Shown: one piece after another, positions 25,185 through 33,980 of the stretch
How positions within the stretch are numbered: position 1 is the first letter of the stretch
Layout of the letters: every line of letters starts with the position of its first letter
From: Paenibacillus farraposensis
GTDB lineage: Bacteria; Bacillota; Bacilli; Paenibacillales; Paenibacillaceae
Direction: 5' to 3'
Length of the DNA: 64,000 nt
Assembly: GCF_020736845.1 (NCBI RefSeq)
Contig: NZ_JAFFQR010000064.1
Coordinates: 379,696-443,695, forward strand
Notes under the pieces: model-generated
Told to the model about the DNA's origin: nothing
What the model saw: the letters and a program-made list of their open reading frames with translations, nothing else
The model's database searches: none
Translations under genes and position numbers: made by a program

Positions 25185-25949
25185 TTAAATCCCTCCCATT
25201 TCGCCTGCTTCATATAAAATGCATGCCAATGCAGCCATACCTGCGGTCTCTGCACGCAAAATACGTCTTCCCAGTCCTGTAGACTGCGCCCCGGCCTGCT
25301 CGGCCTCCTGACTCTCCGCTTCTGTGAAGCCGCCTTCCGGACCTACCACCAGCAGAACACGCGGCTTGTCTGCCGACGCCCATTGTCCTGCCAATGGCTG
25401 TATAACATCCCGTAACTGCCGTCCCTGCTCTTTTTCATAACAATAGCATATCAAATCATACCCCGCAAAAGAAGCCAGCAGCTCTTTCCACGTCATGGGT
25501 GCACTAATTTCCGGAATCCGATTACGGTGGCTCTGCTCAGCCGCTTCCTTCACAATCTTGCGCCAACGCTCCAGCCGTTTGCCTTCTTTTTTGGCATCAT
25601 ACTGTACGACTGTACGTTCAGACAAAAACGGCACAAAGCCCGCTGCTCCAATTTCTGTACATTTTTGCATCACCGTTTCCATCTTGTCTCCTTTAGGAAG
25701 ACTTTGGGCGATGGTAACCTGCACATGCGGTTCAGAGGTCATCTCCAGCAGCTCGATGATCGTCGCCGTAACATGATCCTGCTCAATCGTATCCAGCGCA
25801 GCCAGCGCTTCTCTGGATACCCCGTCGCTGACTATAATTTTGTCACCGCTGCGGCCGCGCATAACTTTGGCGATATGCCGCGCATCCTCGCCCGCAACAA
25901 TGACGTGATCTTCCAGAAACTGCTCTGCCGGAATAAAATAACGCTGCAT
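25185..25949 (-). CDS. rsmE: 16S rRNA (uracil(1498)-N3)-methyltransferase RsmE
   Basis: A 254-residue protein beginning MQRYFIPAEQFLEDHV. The N-terminal PUA-like part carries HIAKVMRGRSGDKI. The C-terminal SPOUT methyltransferase has the trefoil-knot motifs LLVVGPEGGFTEAE and LGRRILRAETAGMAALACILYE. The protein methylates U1498 of 16S rRNA. It leads the rsmE-mtaB pair. A terminator (26059-26082) separates it from the upstream peptidase, so it should have its own promoter in 25950-26058; only a weak TATGAT was seen there. Confidence 0.96.
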   Translation of the reverse strand: MQRYFIPAEQFLEDHVIVAGEDARHIAKVMRGRSGDKIIVSDGVSREALAALDTIEQDHVTATIIELLEMTSEPHVQVTIAQSLPKGDKMETVMQKCTEIGAAGFVPFLSERTVVQYDAKKEGKRLERWRKIVKEAAEQSHRNRIPEISAPMTWKELLASFAGYDLICYCYEKEQGRQLRDVIQPLAGQWASADKPRVLLVVGPEGGFTEAESQEAEQAGAQSTGLGRRILRAETAGMAALACILYEAGEMGGI

Positions 25950-26058
25950 TGTCTCTCACACCTATTCTGAAAATAACTAAACACCATCATATCATCTTTT
26001 ACGCCTGTATGACCAGCCTGTTCCCTTTTCCATTCCTGTCATCTGGGACTGTTCTCGC

Positions 26059-26082
26059 AAAAAAAAGGAGCCCTCAGGCTCC
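26059..26082 (-). terminator. Terminator of prmA-M50 peptidase, overlapping the stop codon
   Basis: GGAGCC-TGAG-GGCTCC (26067-26082) followed by eight T residues on the minus strand. The peptidase stop codon TGA (26074-26076) lies inside the hairpin loop, so translation ends within the terminator. Confidence 0.9.
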
Positions 26083-26766
26083 AAATAATCCGGTAATGTA
26101 AAACGAAAACTGCAAAAACTGTAGATATATCATCTGGGCCAGCGTGTATAGAGGCTCAATCGTTACAGCCCGAACCTGCGGAATGACCAGTATCAACAGA
26201 AAAATAAAGATAGACCATTGCTCAAACTGCTGAAGTTTACGGCGCACGGGACTTGGAGCCACATCTTCCACAATCCGGTACCCATCTAGCGGTGGCAGTG
26301 GAATCAGATTAAAGATAAACAAAAACAGATTCAAATTGATCAGTGCATTGATAAGCAAATAGATCGCCTGAGCCACTCGCTGGTTCTCCATCGCCGGCAG
26401 CACCTGAAAATGAAGAAGCATGGCATAAATCAATGTGGTGACAAATGCAACCAACAGATTGCTCAGTGGACCGGCAGCCGAAACGATAATGCCCATCAGG
26501 CGCGGACGGCTAAAATTGTCCCGGTTAACCGGGACAGGCTTGGCCCAGCCAAAGCCTCCGATCAACAGCAGCAGCGTGCCCAGCAGATCAATGTGCGCAG
26601 CCGGATTTAAAGTCACGCGCCCAAGCAGCTTGGCTGTGGGATCGCCAAATTTATTGGCATAATACGCATGTGCAAACTCATGCACCGTAAACGATATGAT
26701 CACAGCCAGCAAGTAAAATGGAAGAACATTTAAATTTACACGAAAAATCTGTTGTAAAAAATCCAT
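26074..26766 (-). CDS. Site-2 protease family (M50) membrane metallopeptidase
   Basis: With ATG 26764-26766 (after AAGAGGTAAGC) the product has 230 residues. Four to five membrane segments are visible. The zinc motif is HEFAHAYYA (HExxH) in the first part, and a second motif NLIPLPPLDG (NPDG-type) lies near residue 160, both typical of the short YwhC/M50 family. Such proteins cleave substrates within the membrane; the substrate is unknown. The gene follows prmA with two bases between them and stops inside its terminator. Confidence 0.92.
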   Translation of the reverse strand: MDFLQQIFRVNLNVLPFYLLAVIISFTVHEFAHAYYANKFGDPTAKLLGRVTLNPAAHIDLLGTLLLLIGGFGWAKPVPVNRDNFSRPRLMGIIVSAAGPLSNLLVAFVTTLIYAMLLHFQVLPAMENQRVAQAIYLLINALINLNLFLFIFNLIPLPPLDGYRIVEDVAPSPVRRKLQQFEQWSIFIFLLILVIPQVRAVTIEPLYTLAQMIYLQFLQFSFYITGLFGA

Positions 26767-26768
26767 GC

Positions 26769-27734
26769 TTACCTCTTTCTTGCCACAAACGCAAGCCAAT
26801 CCTCATCCCGGCATACTTCGGCAATTTCAAAGCCGGCTGCTTTCAATGCGTTTTCGACAACCTCTTCTTTATTCTTCCAAATTCCTGACGCGATATAAGT
26901 ACCGCCTGGCTCCAGCGCCTTATATACATCATCAATAAACAGTAAAATAATCTCGGCCAAAATATTAGCGACCACCAGCTTGACCGGCAGTTTAATCCCT
27001 AGCGTCGGATCGTCTGCATGCAGCACGGAGAGCAAATCGCTTTCTTTAATGGTTATGCGCTCCTCCAGTCCATTCAGACGCGTATTTTCACGCGCACTTG
27101 ATACCGCTACCGGGTCCAGGTCCAAGGCAAGCACATGCTTCGCTCCCAGCTTTACAGCTCCAATCGCTAAAATACCGGAGCCTGTCCCGACATCAATAAC
27201 TTCTTCTCCCCCCTGGATCACAGATTCCAGTGTTCTCAGGCAGAGGGATGTCGTAGGGTGCGTTCCGGTGCCAAAGGCCATCCCCGGGTCCAGCTCAATG
27301 ATTTTTTCATCCTCGCTTGCAGGCTCGTAATCCTCCCAGGTTGGTTTGATCGTCAGACGCTCCGACACACGCAATGGCTTGAAATATTGTTTCCAGGCAT
27401 TTGCCCAGTCATCCTCATTGACTGTTTTCAACTCATACCGTACCTCACCGGGGTCAATATCGAAGGTCTTTAACTCTTCGACCCGCGGCTCAATTTGTGC
27501 ACGTATATTGTCCATATCCACATCTTCGGCAAAATAGCCTTTGATCACCGCTTGCCCTTCAGGAATGTCGTTCAAAGGGCGATCGTACCACTGCCCATAA
27601 GACGTATCCCGCGGTTTGTTGAGCGAACCGGATTCCTCAATGGAAACTCCGCCTGCACCTGCTTCGTGGAGAAAATTCGAAATCATTTCGACAGCTTCTT
27701 CACTTGTATGTATTGTAATTTCATTCCACAACAT
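26769..27734 (-). CDS. prmA: Ribosomal protein L11 methyltransferase PrmA
   Basis: A 321-residue protein beginning MLWNEITIHTSEEAVEMISN, the PrmA substrate-recognition domain. The methyltransferase domain carries ELDPGMAFGTGTHPTTSLCL, VIDVGTGSGILAIGAVKLGA and VVANILAEIILLF (the NIL motif). PrmA methylates lysines and the N-terminus of L11. In B. subtilis it follows dnaJ directly; here a malate module and small genes are inserted between them. It heads a two-gene unit with the M50 peptidase. Confidence 0.96.
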   Translation of the reverse strand: MLWNEITIHTSEEAVEMISNFLHEAGAGGVSIEESGSLNKPRDTSYGQWYDRPLNDIPEGQAVIKGYFAEDVDMDNIRAQIEPRVEELKTFDIDPGEVRYELKTVNEDDWANAWKQYFKPLRVSERLTIKPTWEDYEPASEDEKIIELDPGMAFGTGTHPTTSLCLRTLESVIQGGEEVIDVGTGSGILAIGAVKLGAKHVLALDLDPVAVSSARENTRLNGLEERITIKESDLLSVLHADDPTLGIKLPVKLVVANILAEIILLFIDDVYKALEPGGTYIASGIWKNKEEVVENALKAAGFEIAEVCRDEDWLAFVARKR

Positions 27735-27870
27735 GGTTGGTCATTTCCTCCTCATTTCACATGCATACATTACATTGTACTATATACAGGCACATGAGTT
27801 CAAAAAGCTCGTATCATAGGTTAATGGAACAGTATATAGTGATGAACGAAACAAATAAATAAAAACAAAT

Positions 27871-27921
27871 AAAACGAGCCATCCTATCATTTTGCTTCAA
27901 TGATGAGGATAGCTCGTTTTT
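27871..27921. terminator. Long hairpin terminator after the yfhD-like gene
   Basis: AAAACGAGCCATCCTATCAT (27871-27890) pairs, with one bulge and a G-U, with the arm ending at 27920. A-rich and T-rich flanks on both sides would let it work in both directions. It ends the minus-strand yfhD-like gene whose stop is at 27927. Confidence 0.8.
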
Positions 27922-27926
27922 AGGTT

Positions 27927-28112
27927 TTAGTCGCTGTCGGTTATGATGCGCTGCTGACGGCGATCGGCTGCTTCACTCCGCCGGATCGCTTCCAGATCCT
28001 GAGCGTCTGCCTGCTCCGCCGAAAACTCGACATCCTCGTTTTTGGCAGCTTGCACGCGTTTGATTTTCTCGGTTTTGGTCAGCACTTTATCGAACCGTTT
28101 GTTTGTCGGCAT
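27927..28112 (-). CDS. YfhD family small protein
   Basis: A 61-residue, highly charged protein (MPTNKRFDKVLTKTEK...). The stretch DVEFSAEQADAQDLEAIRRSEAADRRQ matches the conserved pattern of the YfhD family, small hydrophilic proteins found in Bacillales spore formers with no assigned function. GGAGC precedes the ATG. It lies 24 bases after the 28137-28511 gene and is followed by a strong hairpin terminator, so the two probably form a small unit. Confidence 0.8.
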   Translation of the reverse strand: MPTNKRFDKVLTKTEKIKRVQAAKNEDVEFSAEQADAQDLEAIRRSEAADRRQQRIITDSD

Positions 28113-28136
28113 CTGTCACAGCTCCTTCCAAGCTTT

Positions 28137-28511
28137 TCACAGCATTCCACCCGCTTGCTCCACAATAGACATCGCCTGATGGTGAATGGATTCGTCAACC
28201 ACAGCAGTCAACAAAATATCGCGGCCCGTCGGTCCTCCCTGTCCCCCATCGCTCATTCCGCTGGCAGACGGATCAGCCGCAGCCAGTATCGCCGGACTAG
28301 CATCGGTAAAATCCACTCCCTGCGTTAGTGAGGACAAACTGGTAATCTTCCCTGAAAGTACAGGTAATCCAGCATTGCCTGTAGACTGTTGCGGATACCG
28401 GCTAAAACGGTCTATCGACACATCCGCCACCCGGAGAGCTTCCAGTTTTTTAGCCGCCTCCTGTGCTTCCTCGGGGCTTTTGAAATACGCCAAAATATTT
28501 TTTTCACTCAT
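28137..28511 (-). CDS. Small protein of unknown function, two alpha/beta repeats
   Basis: With ATG 28509-28511 (GGGAG and GGGG upstream) the product has 124 residues. The first part (NILAYFKSPEEAQEAAKKLEAL then VADVSIDRFS) and the last part (RDILLTAVVDESIHHQAMSIVEQAGG) each look like a beta-alpha-beta unit. They are separated by a Gly/Ser-rich middle, as in small stress or general-stress-like proteins that handle inter-repeat contacts. I do not recognise a named family. A longer in-frame start at 28556 lacks a ribosome binding site. It is probably co-transcribed with the yfhD-like gene. Confidence 0.7.
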   Translation of the reverse strand: MSEKNILAYFKSPEEAQEAAKKLEALRVADVSIDRFSRYPQQSTGNAGLPVLSGKITSLSSLTQGVDFTDASPAILAAADPSASGMSDGGQGGPTGRDILLTAVVDESIHHQAMSIVEQAGGML

Positions 28512-28680
28512 CCCCAAAAACTCCCTGTGTGATATTGAGCGCAAGCTTCTGTTCAAAAATGATACAGTGCGCGCTTTGCTATATCGTGCTCATTGGCACG
28601 AATTTATATTCCCCACAAGGCCGAGCGGGCAGATAGACCGAATGTAGTAGGCGTAACGTTAGGAATGCAGATTGTGAAAA

Positions 28681-29886
28681 TTACGGCTTTTCAGGATGAA
28701 AGATACCTGCCGGTTTCTCTCCTGCTCTGGCTACTCCCGTTTCCCATGCAGCGCGAATGACAGCCTCCCGAACCTTTTGCACTACTTGTGGATTAAACAC
28801 ATTAGGTATGATATATGTTTCAGTCAGCTCTTCAGAGCTGATCGCATCAGCGATGGCAAGGCCGGCAGCCAGTTTCATTTCTTCATTAATCGTCGTGGCA
28901 TGACAATCCAGCGCACCCCGGAAAATTCCCGGGAAACACAGCACATTGTTAATCTGATTTGGGAAATCGGAGCGGCCCGTAGCCAAAACCCGTACAAACG
29001 GCGCGGCTAAAGCCGGATCAATCTCAGGCTTCGGATTCGCCATGGCAAACACGATCGGATCAGCGGCCATGCTTTGAATATCCTCCACGGTCAACAAATC
29101 CGGGCCTGACACACCGATGAATACATCAGCTCCCACGATCACTTCGGATAAACTGCCTCTCAGATTATGAGGATTGGTCATATTGGCATACTCTGTCCAA
29201 TGCGGGTTGCTGTATTCCACTCCACGATGAATGGCTCCTTGCCGATCAACACCAATCAGATTGCGCACACCCGCCTTGAGCAGCATACGAGAGCAAGCCA
29301 TGCCAGCCGCACCGATACCCGCAAATACAACTTTGACATCCTCCATCTTTTTGCCGCATACCTTCAATGCATTGACCAAGCCGGCCAATACGACGACTGC
29401 TGTACCGTGCTGATCATCATGGAATATCGGAATGTCCAGTTCCTCTTTCAATCGTCGCTCAATCTCAAAACAGCGCGGCGAGGAGATATCCTCAAGATTA
29501 ATGCCGCCAAAGGCAGGAGCGATCATTTTTACGATTTGAACAATTTCATCAGGGTCCTTGGTATTGAGACAGATTGGAAATGCATCCACGCCTGCAAATT
29601 GTTTGAACAGCACCGCCTTCCCTTCCATCACAGGCATCGCCGCCTCCGGTCCGATATCCCCTAATCCGAGCACCGCGGTTCCGTCCGATACGACGGCTAC
29701 TGTATTTTTCTTGATTGTGAGCTGGTACGCTTTGGCCGGGTCGTTCGCAATTTCCATACAAATTTCAGCAACACCAGGCGTATAAACTTTGGATAACCCT
29801 TCCATCGATTCGATCGGCTTTTTCGGTAAGGTCTCCATTTTACCACCTGCATGCAATTCTCTGATTTCATCCAATAAACTACTCAT
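28681..29886 (-). CDS. NAD(P)-dependent malic enzyme (short bacterial form)
   Basis: With ATG 29884-29886, placed eight bases after GGATGGAG, the product has 401 residues. The malic domain carries [12 protein letters not shown] (catalytic Tyr), [26 protein letters not shown], and the metal-binding region [26 protein letters not shown]. The Rossmann domain has [17 protein letters not shown]. It converts malate to pyruvate and CO2. It follows the 2-hydroxycarboxylate transporter by about 66 bases, so malate uptake and decarboxylation are paired. It resembles YtsJ/MleA-type enzymes of about 400 residues; cofactor preference cannot be read with certainty. Confidence 0.94.
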   Translation of the reverse strand: MSSLLDEIRELHAGGKMETLPKKPIESMEGLSKVYTPGVAEICMEIANDPAKAYQLTIKKNTVAVVSDGTAVLGLGDIGPEAAMPVMEGKAVLFKQFAGVDAFPICLNTKDPDEIVQIVKMIAPAFGGINLEDISSPRCFEIERRLKEELDIPIFHDDQHGTAVVVLAGLVNALKVCGKKMEDVKVVFAGIGAAGMACSRMLLKAGVRNLIGVDRQGAIHRGVEYSNPHWTEYANMTNPHNLRGSLSEVIVGADVFIGVSGPDLLTVEDIQSMAADPIVFAMANPKPEIDPALAAPFVRVLATGRSDFPNQINNVLCFPGIFRGALDCHATTINEEMKLAAGLAIADAISSEELTETYIIPNVFNPQVVQKVREAVIRAAWETGVARAGEKPAGIFHPEKP

Positions 29887-29952
29887 ATTTCTCTCCATCC
29901 TTTCAGGTCTGTATTTCTAGGCTATGACTTCTATGCTTAGAGATAAATCTCG

Positions 29953-31296
29953 TCAGCTCCATAATTTGAGTAACAAAGTTGCTAAAATGACCGTGGCTGC
30001 CCCGCCGATGCGGGTTGCAATTTGCGCGAAAGGCATCAGTTCCATCCGATTCGATGCAGACAAGATGGCTACATCCCCCGTACCTCCCAATCCGCCACGA
30101 CAACTGGTTACTATTGCAGCTTCTACCGGGTACATGTTAATCCATTTTCCGGTAAAATACCCGGTAACAATGAGTGCAACCACGACAGATGCACAGGTAA
30201 TCGCATAAGGAATCGTCAAAATCCCAACCACACTATCCAGAGGCACATATAAAATCCCCAGTCCTACCATCAATGGCCACGTCAGGCTTGCCGTAATGAA
30301 TTTGTACAGATGAAAAGCTCCTGTTTCCAGTTGATTCGGCATGACTTGAACACATTTGACGATCGCCGCTGCCAAAATCATCAGAATCGGGCCTGGAATA
30401 TGAAGATACGGCTCCAGCAGCTTGCCTACGATAAAGAAGGTACAGGCTAATAGCAACCCACCACCCATCAGTGGAAAAGAAATAGGTTGATCCAAACTTG
30501 TAGGAGCTAACTTCTTCTCTTCGTCGAGTTTCAGCAACTTCCCGTTACCAGAAGTACCCGGTTTCTTCTCTGCTAATCTCTTAAGAACACCCGCACCTAT
30601 AATTGCAACGATGTTCCCGATGATGGCAGCCGGGATAAACTGGGATACGAATATCGCTGAATCTTTGCCCAAGACCAATCCATACGAAATGGACAACGGC
30701 AAAATTCCTTCCCCAATCCCGCCGGAGATAATGGGAATGATGATATAAAAGAACGTATGATAGGCACTGTATCCAAAAGCCATTCCTACGACCATACCAA
30801 CGGCCACGGCTGCAATAGAGCCAATGATGATAGGGGCAAAGATTTTCACGATCCCGTTAATCAACATTTTACGATCCATACCAAGAATACTGCCGGTTAC
30901 CAAACAAGCGATGTAGAAATACAGGAAATTCGAGGTCTTCATGAGCGTGTGTACCGCATCCATCGCGGACGGACTGAACATATTCCAAAATACCATCAAC
31001 GATGGAACCATGAGCGACAAAATGGCCGGGCCACCAATATGCTTGAGCAACGGAAGTTTGAGCCCCAGCTCACTGAACAATATGCCCAAAATCATGATGA
31101 CGGCGAATCCGCCCAGCATATCGTTCGGAAGTTTTTGTGTAACCGCAGCTAAATATATAACCAGCGCGATCACGACGTAAAGCGGAAGTGGAATCACCCC
31201 GAGTTTTATCTTGCCTAGCATCTTGATTGCTTCTACAGGATTTTTATGCCATTTTTGTTCCTTTTGAATGACAGTCTGGTTTGTTGTGTTTTCCAT
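29953..31296 (-). CDS. 2-hydroxycarboxylate transporter (CitS/MaeN/CimH family)
   Basis: A 447-residue membrane protein with about eleven hydrophobic segments. Two Gly-rich reentrant signatures of the 2HCT family are visible, one in each half: IISGGIGEGILPLSISYG and TSCRGGLGGTGDVAILSASNRM. These proteins take up malate, citrate or citrate/malate with sodium or protons. The downstream malic enzyme and upstream malate-type sensor pair make malate the likeliest substrate (MaeN-like), which is inference. ATG 31296 is preceded by AAGGAGGGAGC. Confidence 0.93.
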   Translation of the reverse strand: MENTTNQTVIQKEQKWHKNPVEAIKMLGKIKLGVIPLPLYVVIALVIYLAAVTQKLPNDMLGGFAVIMILGILFSELGLKLPLLKHIGGPAILSLMVPSLMVFWNMFSPSAMDAVHTLMKTSNFLYFYIACLVTGSILGMDRKMLINGIVKIFAPIIIGSIAAVAVGMVVGMAFGYSAYHTFFYIIIPIISGGIGEGILPLSISYGLVLGKDSAIFVSQFIPAAIIGNIVAIIGAGVLKRLAEKKPGTSGNGKLLKLDEEKKLAPTSLDQPISFPLMGGGLLLACTFFIVGKLLEPYLHIPGPILMILAAAIVKCVQVMPNQLETGAFHLYKFITASLTWPLMVGLGILYVPLDSVVGILTIPYAITCASVVVALIVTGYFTGKWINMYPVEAAIVTSCRGGLGGTGDVAILSASNRMELMPFAQIATRIGGAATVILATLLLKLWS

Positions 31297-31383
31297 AAAG
31301 CTCCCTCCTTGTGTTAAGAACGATGATCATAGTTTCATTCTACACCTTGGAAAACGCTTTATTTGGTTTTAAAATTAATAATG

Positions 31384-31402
31384 TACTTTTGTAACTAAAG
31401 TA
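31384..31402. promoter_or_regulatory. Palindrome between the response regulator and the malate transporter
   Basis: TACTTT (31384-31389) and AAAGTA (31397-31402) form a perfect inverted repeat with a 7-base spacer, about 90 bases upstream of the transporter start and just after the regulator stop. The AT-rich sequence and place suit a binding site for the adjacent response regulator. A cre-like sequence (about 31349-31362, three mismatches) lies between it and the transporter. Confidence 0.35.
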
Positions 31403-31414
31403 ATCAAAAAGAGC

Positions 31415-32122
31415 CTAAATCATAACCGCCATAATTTCTTCTGCCTGCGGCAAAATACGATATTGGTAAACAGGTCGTCCGATCGTACCATAAATGGTTT
31501 CCATGGCAAGCACTTCGATCTCCGTCAAAAAAGTCAGGTATTTGCGCATAGACACTCTGGATATTCCTGCCAGCTCTGCAATATCCTCAGTGGAGAACAG
31601 CATCGCTTCATGCTGCCGAATACAATTCCAGATCATGGCCAGCGTTGACTTGGTTACCCCTTTGGGCAAGCGGGCGTAATCCTTGGTCTGGCTTTTATGA
31701 TACAGGAGACGATCCAGCTCTTCCTGTGACAGCAAGCTGTGTTCACGTACGATACTGATGTGCTCCCGGTAACCTGTAAGGGCCTCCAGAAAGCGATTAA
31801 AGTGGAACGGCTTAATCACATAATCGACCGCGCCGAAATTCATCGCTTTTTTGACACTGTTCATATCGCTTGCAGCCGAAATGACAATGACATCCACATT
31901 TACTCCTGTCTCTCGTATGAATGACAGTAAATCAAGGCCATTGCTTTCCTGCATATACACATCCAGTAAAATCAGATCAACGGCTCGTTCCGTCAAAAGC
32001 TTTTTGGCCTCTTCCACAGAAGAAGCCCAGCCTATACATTGAAAACCCTCTACCTGCTCCATATATTTACGGTTAAATTCCGCAACCATCGGATCATCTT
32101 CCACAATTAGGACATTAATCAT
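31415..32122 (-). CDS. Response regulator, CitT/DctR/MalR type
   Basis: Three ATG codons lie close together (32131, 32128, 32122); the last is best spaced from the GAGGA. It gives 235 residues starting MINVLIVEDDPMVAEFNRKYM. The receiver domain has the acidic pair (EDD) and phospho-acceptor Asp in LILLDVYMQESNG. A linker leads to a C-terminal winged HTH (SRVSMRKYLTFLTEIEVL). This is the DcuR/CitB class paired with citrate- or malate-type sensor kinases. It overlaps the kinase gene and precedes the transporter, its likely target. Confidence 0.93.
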   Translation of the reverse strand: MINVLIVEDDPMVAEFNRKYMEQVEGFQCIGWASSVEEAKKLLTERAVDLILLDVYMQESNGLDLLSFIRETGVNVDVIVISAASDMNSVKKAMNFGAVDYVIKPFHFNRFLEALTGYREHISIVREHSLLSQEELDRLLYHKSQTKDYARLPKGVTKSTLAMIWNCIRQHEAMLFSTEDIAELAGISRVSMRKYLTFLTEIEVLAMETIYGTIGRPVYQYRILPQAEEIMAVMI

Positions 32123-33803
32123 GTTCATCATTCCTCGTTATCATATATGGAATCGTAATCTGAAAACAGCACCCCTGCTCGGCTGGTATCAGTTCTACAC
32201 TCCCCTGTAATCTTTTCACGCTTTCCGCCACCAGATAAAGCCCCATTCCCCGTGACTCTCCCTTGGTGGAAAATCCTTTTTCAAATACCGTCCTTGCAAT
32301 CTCTTCCGGTATACCCGTGCCATTGTCACGCATGATGCAGGTCAAACTTCCGCTCTTTTCATGCTCCTCATAATAAAGCGAAAGAGTAATTCGCTTGTTC
32401 TGCAGAGACTCCATCGCCTCCACTGCATTATCAAACAAATTGCCAAGAATCGTAATCAATTCATGTATGGTCTGGGTCTGACTCGATTCAGGCAAGTAAC
32501 TGCCCGCAGTCAGTTCAAAATTCACCCCGACCTCTCTGGCCCGGCTTAATTTTCCCAACACAAAGCCCGCCATTACAGGGTCTCTGATCTGCCGGGTAAT
32601 CGAGCCAATCTCCACCTGATGGTGCTCGACGGCACCCATAATGTAATGCTCCAGTTTCTCGTACATCCGCAGATGTACCATCCCCATAATAACATGCAGC
32701 TTGTTCATAAATTCATGAGCTTGTGCTCGCAGTGCTTCCGTATACAAAGACACTCCGGTCAAACGCTCGGCAAGCTGCTTCATTTCCGTTTTATCCCGAA
32801 AGGTAACAATCGCTCCTACGATTTCCCCTTTTACCCGGATCGGAACACTGGTCGTGAGCAGGGTTATTCCCCCCAGCTCCATTTCTTCATCCATGTGTGG
32901 CGTGCTTGCCTTGAGAACTTCTTGCAATCGGAAAGCGGATAAATATGCGGTAATTTCCTGTCCAGGGAACGAAAAATCCTCGATTCCCGCTTGTCTTAAC
33001 AAGCGAATCGCTTCTGCATTCATGAGCATGACACGACCGGATTCATCCACCGCAATGACTCCTTCCTTTATGGACTGCAGCATGGCACTGCGTTCCTCCA
33101 GCAAGCGTGCGATTTCCGGCGGCTCCAGGCCGGCCAGCATATTTTTGATTTTGCGAGCCAGTATAACTGCCCCTCCAGTACCGATTAACATTCCGATGGC
33201 GATAGCGATCACAATAAGCCGGTAATTACCCTCCTGGGCTCTCAATACATCTTGCATGGATATACCAACGACAATAGCTCCCAACTGCTTGTCCGTCGAG
33301 CTGAATACGGGAGAAAAGGCACGCATGGACAAGCCCAGGGTTCCCTTGGCAACAGACACACTCTCATGACCATGAAGTGCAATATATTCATCCCCGCCAA
33401 CAAAGGCTTTGCCGATCATCCTGGCATCCGGGTGCGTTTTACGAATGCCTTTCATGTCCATAACGACGATAAACTGAACATGATTAGCAGTTGAAACTTT
33501 CTGCACATACTCCTGCAAGATGGTAGACGAGCCGGGTTGTTTCAGTTGCTCAACAATAAGTGGCATATGGGCAAGCGTACGTGCAATGGACATGGCCTTC
33601 TGTTCCAGCCCCGCCTCGGTTTCGTGCTCAACTCTGTCCGCAAATAACAGGGTTACTGGCAGCAACACAAGGGCCATCACGAGACAAACCAGGAGCGTAA
33701 TCAGTCTTCTCAGTTTGATTTGCGGTTTCCCCCGGCCCCGGCGTAGCCTTAGTTGTGGAATTTCGATGGAACTCGCCCCTTTCTGCTTGAGATTAAGCAC
33801 CAT
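32115..33803 (-). CDS. Sensor histidine kinase, DcuS/CitA/MalK type
   Basis: Up to 562 residues. The order is: membrane segment 1 (LITLLVCLVMALVLLPVTLLF, about 32-52), an extracytoplasmic Cache/PAS sensor of about 130 residues, and membrane segment 2 (LIVIAIAIGMLIGTGGAVIL). A cytoplasmic PAS follows (AVDESGRVMLMNAEA), then a SpoOB-like dimerisation helix with the phospho-acceptor His in ALRAQAHEFMNKLHV, and the HATPase (LFDNAVEAME, DNGTGIPEE, SRGMGLYLV). This architecture senses extracellular C4- or C6-dicarboxylates. No ribosome binding site precedes the ATG at 33803, so the true start is uncertain and may lie slightly downstream. Confidence 0.92.
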   Translation of the reverse strand: MVLNLKQKGASSIEIPQLRLRRGRGKPQIKLRRLITLLVCLVMALVLLPVTLLFADRVEHETEAGLEQKAMSIARTLAHMPLIVEQLKQPGSSTILQEYVQKVSTANHVQFIVVMDMKGIRKTHPDARMIGKAFVGGDEYIALHGHESVSVAKGTLGLSMRAFSPVFSSTDKQLGAIVVGISMQDVLRAQEGNYRLIVIAIAIGMLIGTGGAVILARKIKNMLAGLEPPEIARLLEERSAMLQSIKEGVIAVDESGRVMLMNAEAIRLLRQAGIEDFSFPGQEITAYLSAFRLQEVLKASTPHMDEEMELGGITLLTTSVPIRVKGEIVGAIVTFRDKTEMKQLAERLTGVSLYTEALRAQAHEFMNKLHVIMGMVHLRMYEKLEHYIMGAVEHHQVEIGSITRQIRDPVMAGFVLGKLSRAREVGVNFELTAGSYLPESSQTQTIHELITILGNLFDNAVEAMESLQNKRITLSLYYEEHEKSGSLTCIMRDNGTGIPEEIARTVFEKGFSTKGESRGMGLYLVAESVKRLQGSVELIPAEQGCCFQITIPYMITRNDEHD

Positions 33804-33900
33804 AGTTCAAATGCGATTATGCAAAAATGGATATGTATGTGTTTACGTAAATCCGTATAGCTACAACTTCATTTCGTTTTAATACTCAATTCTGATCCGG

Positions 33901-33939
33901 AATAAAAAATGGAACTACTCCGCCATTGCGGAATAGTCC
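33901..33939 (-). terminator. Terminator of hrcA-grpE-dnaK-dnaJ
   Basis: GGACTATTCCGC pairs with GCGGAGTAGTTCC (minus strand, arms 33911-33923 and 33928-33939, with a wobble and one offset), followed by TTTTTTATT. It lies 42 bases after the dnaJ stop. Confidence 0.85.
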
Positions 33940-33980
33940 CCTCGGATTCCTGATTGAAGCTCCGCCATTCTAATCCCGGA

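Noticed and set aside
25950..26058. Promoter for rsmE-mtaB
   Set aside because: A TATGAT hexamer is present but no acceptable -35 at 16-18 bases; not listed as a feature.
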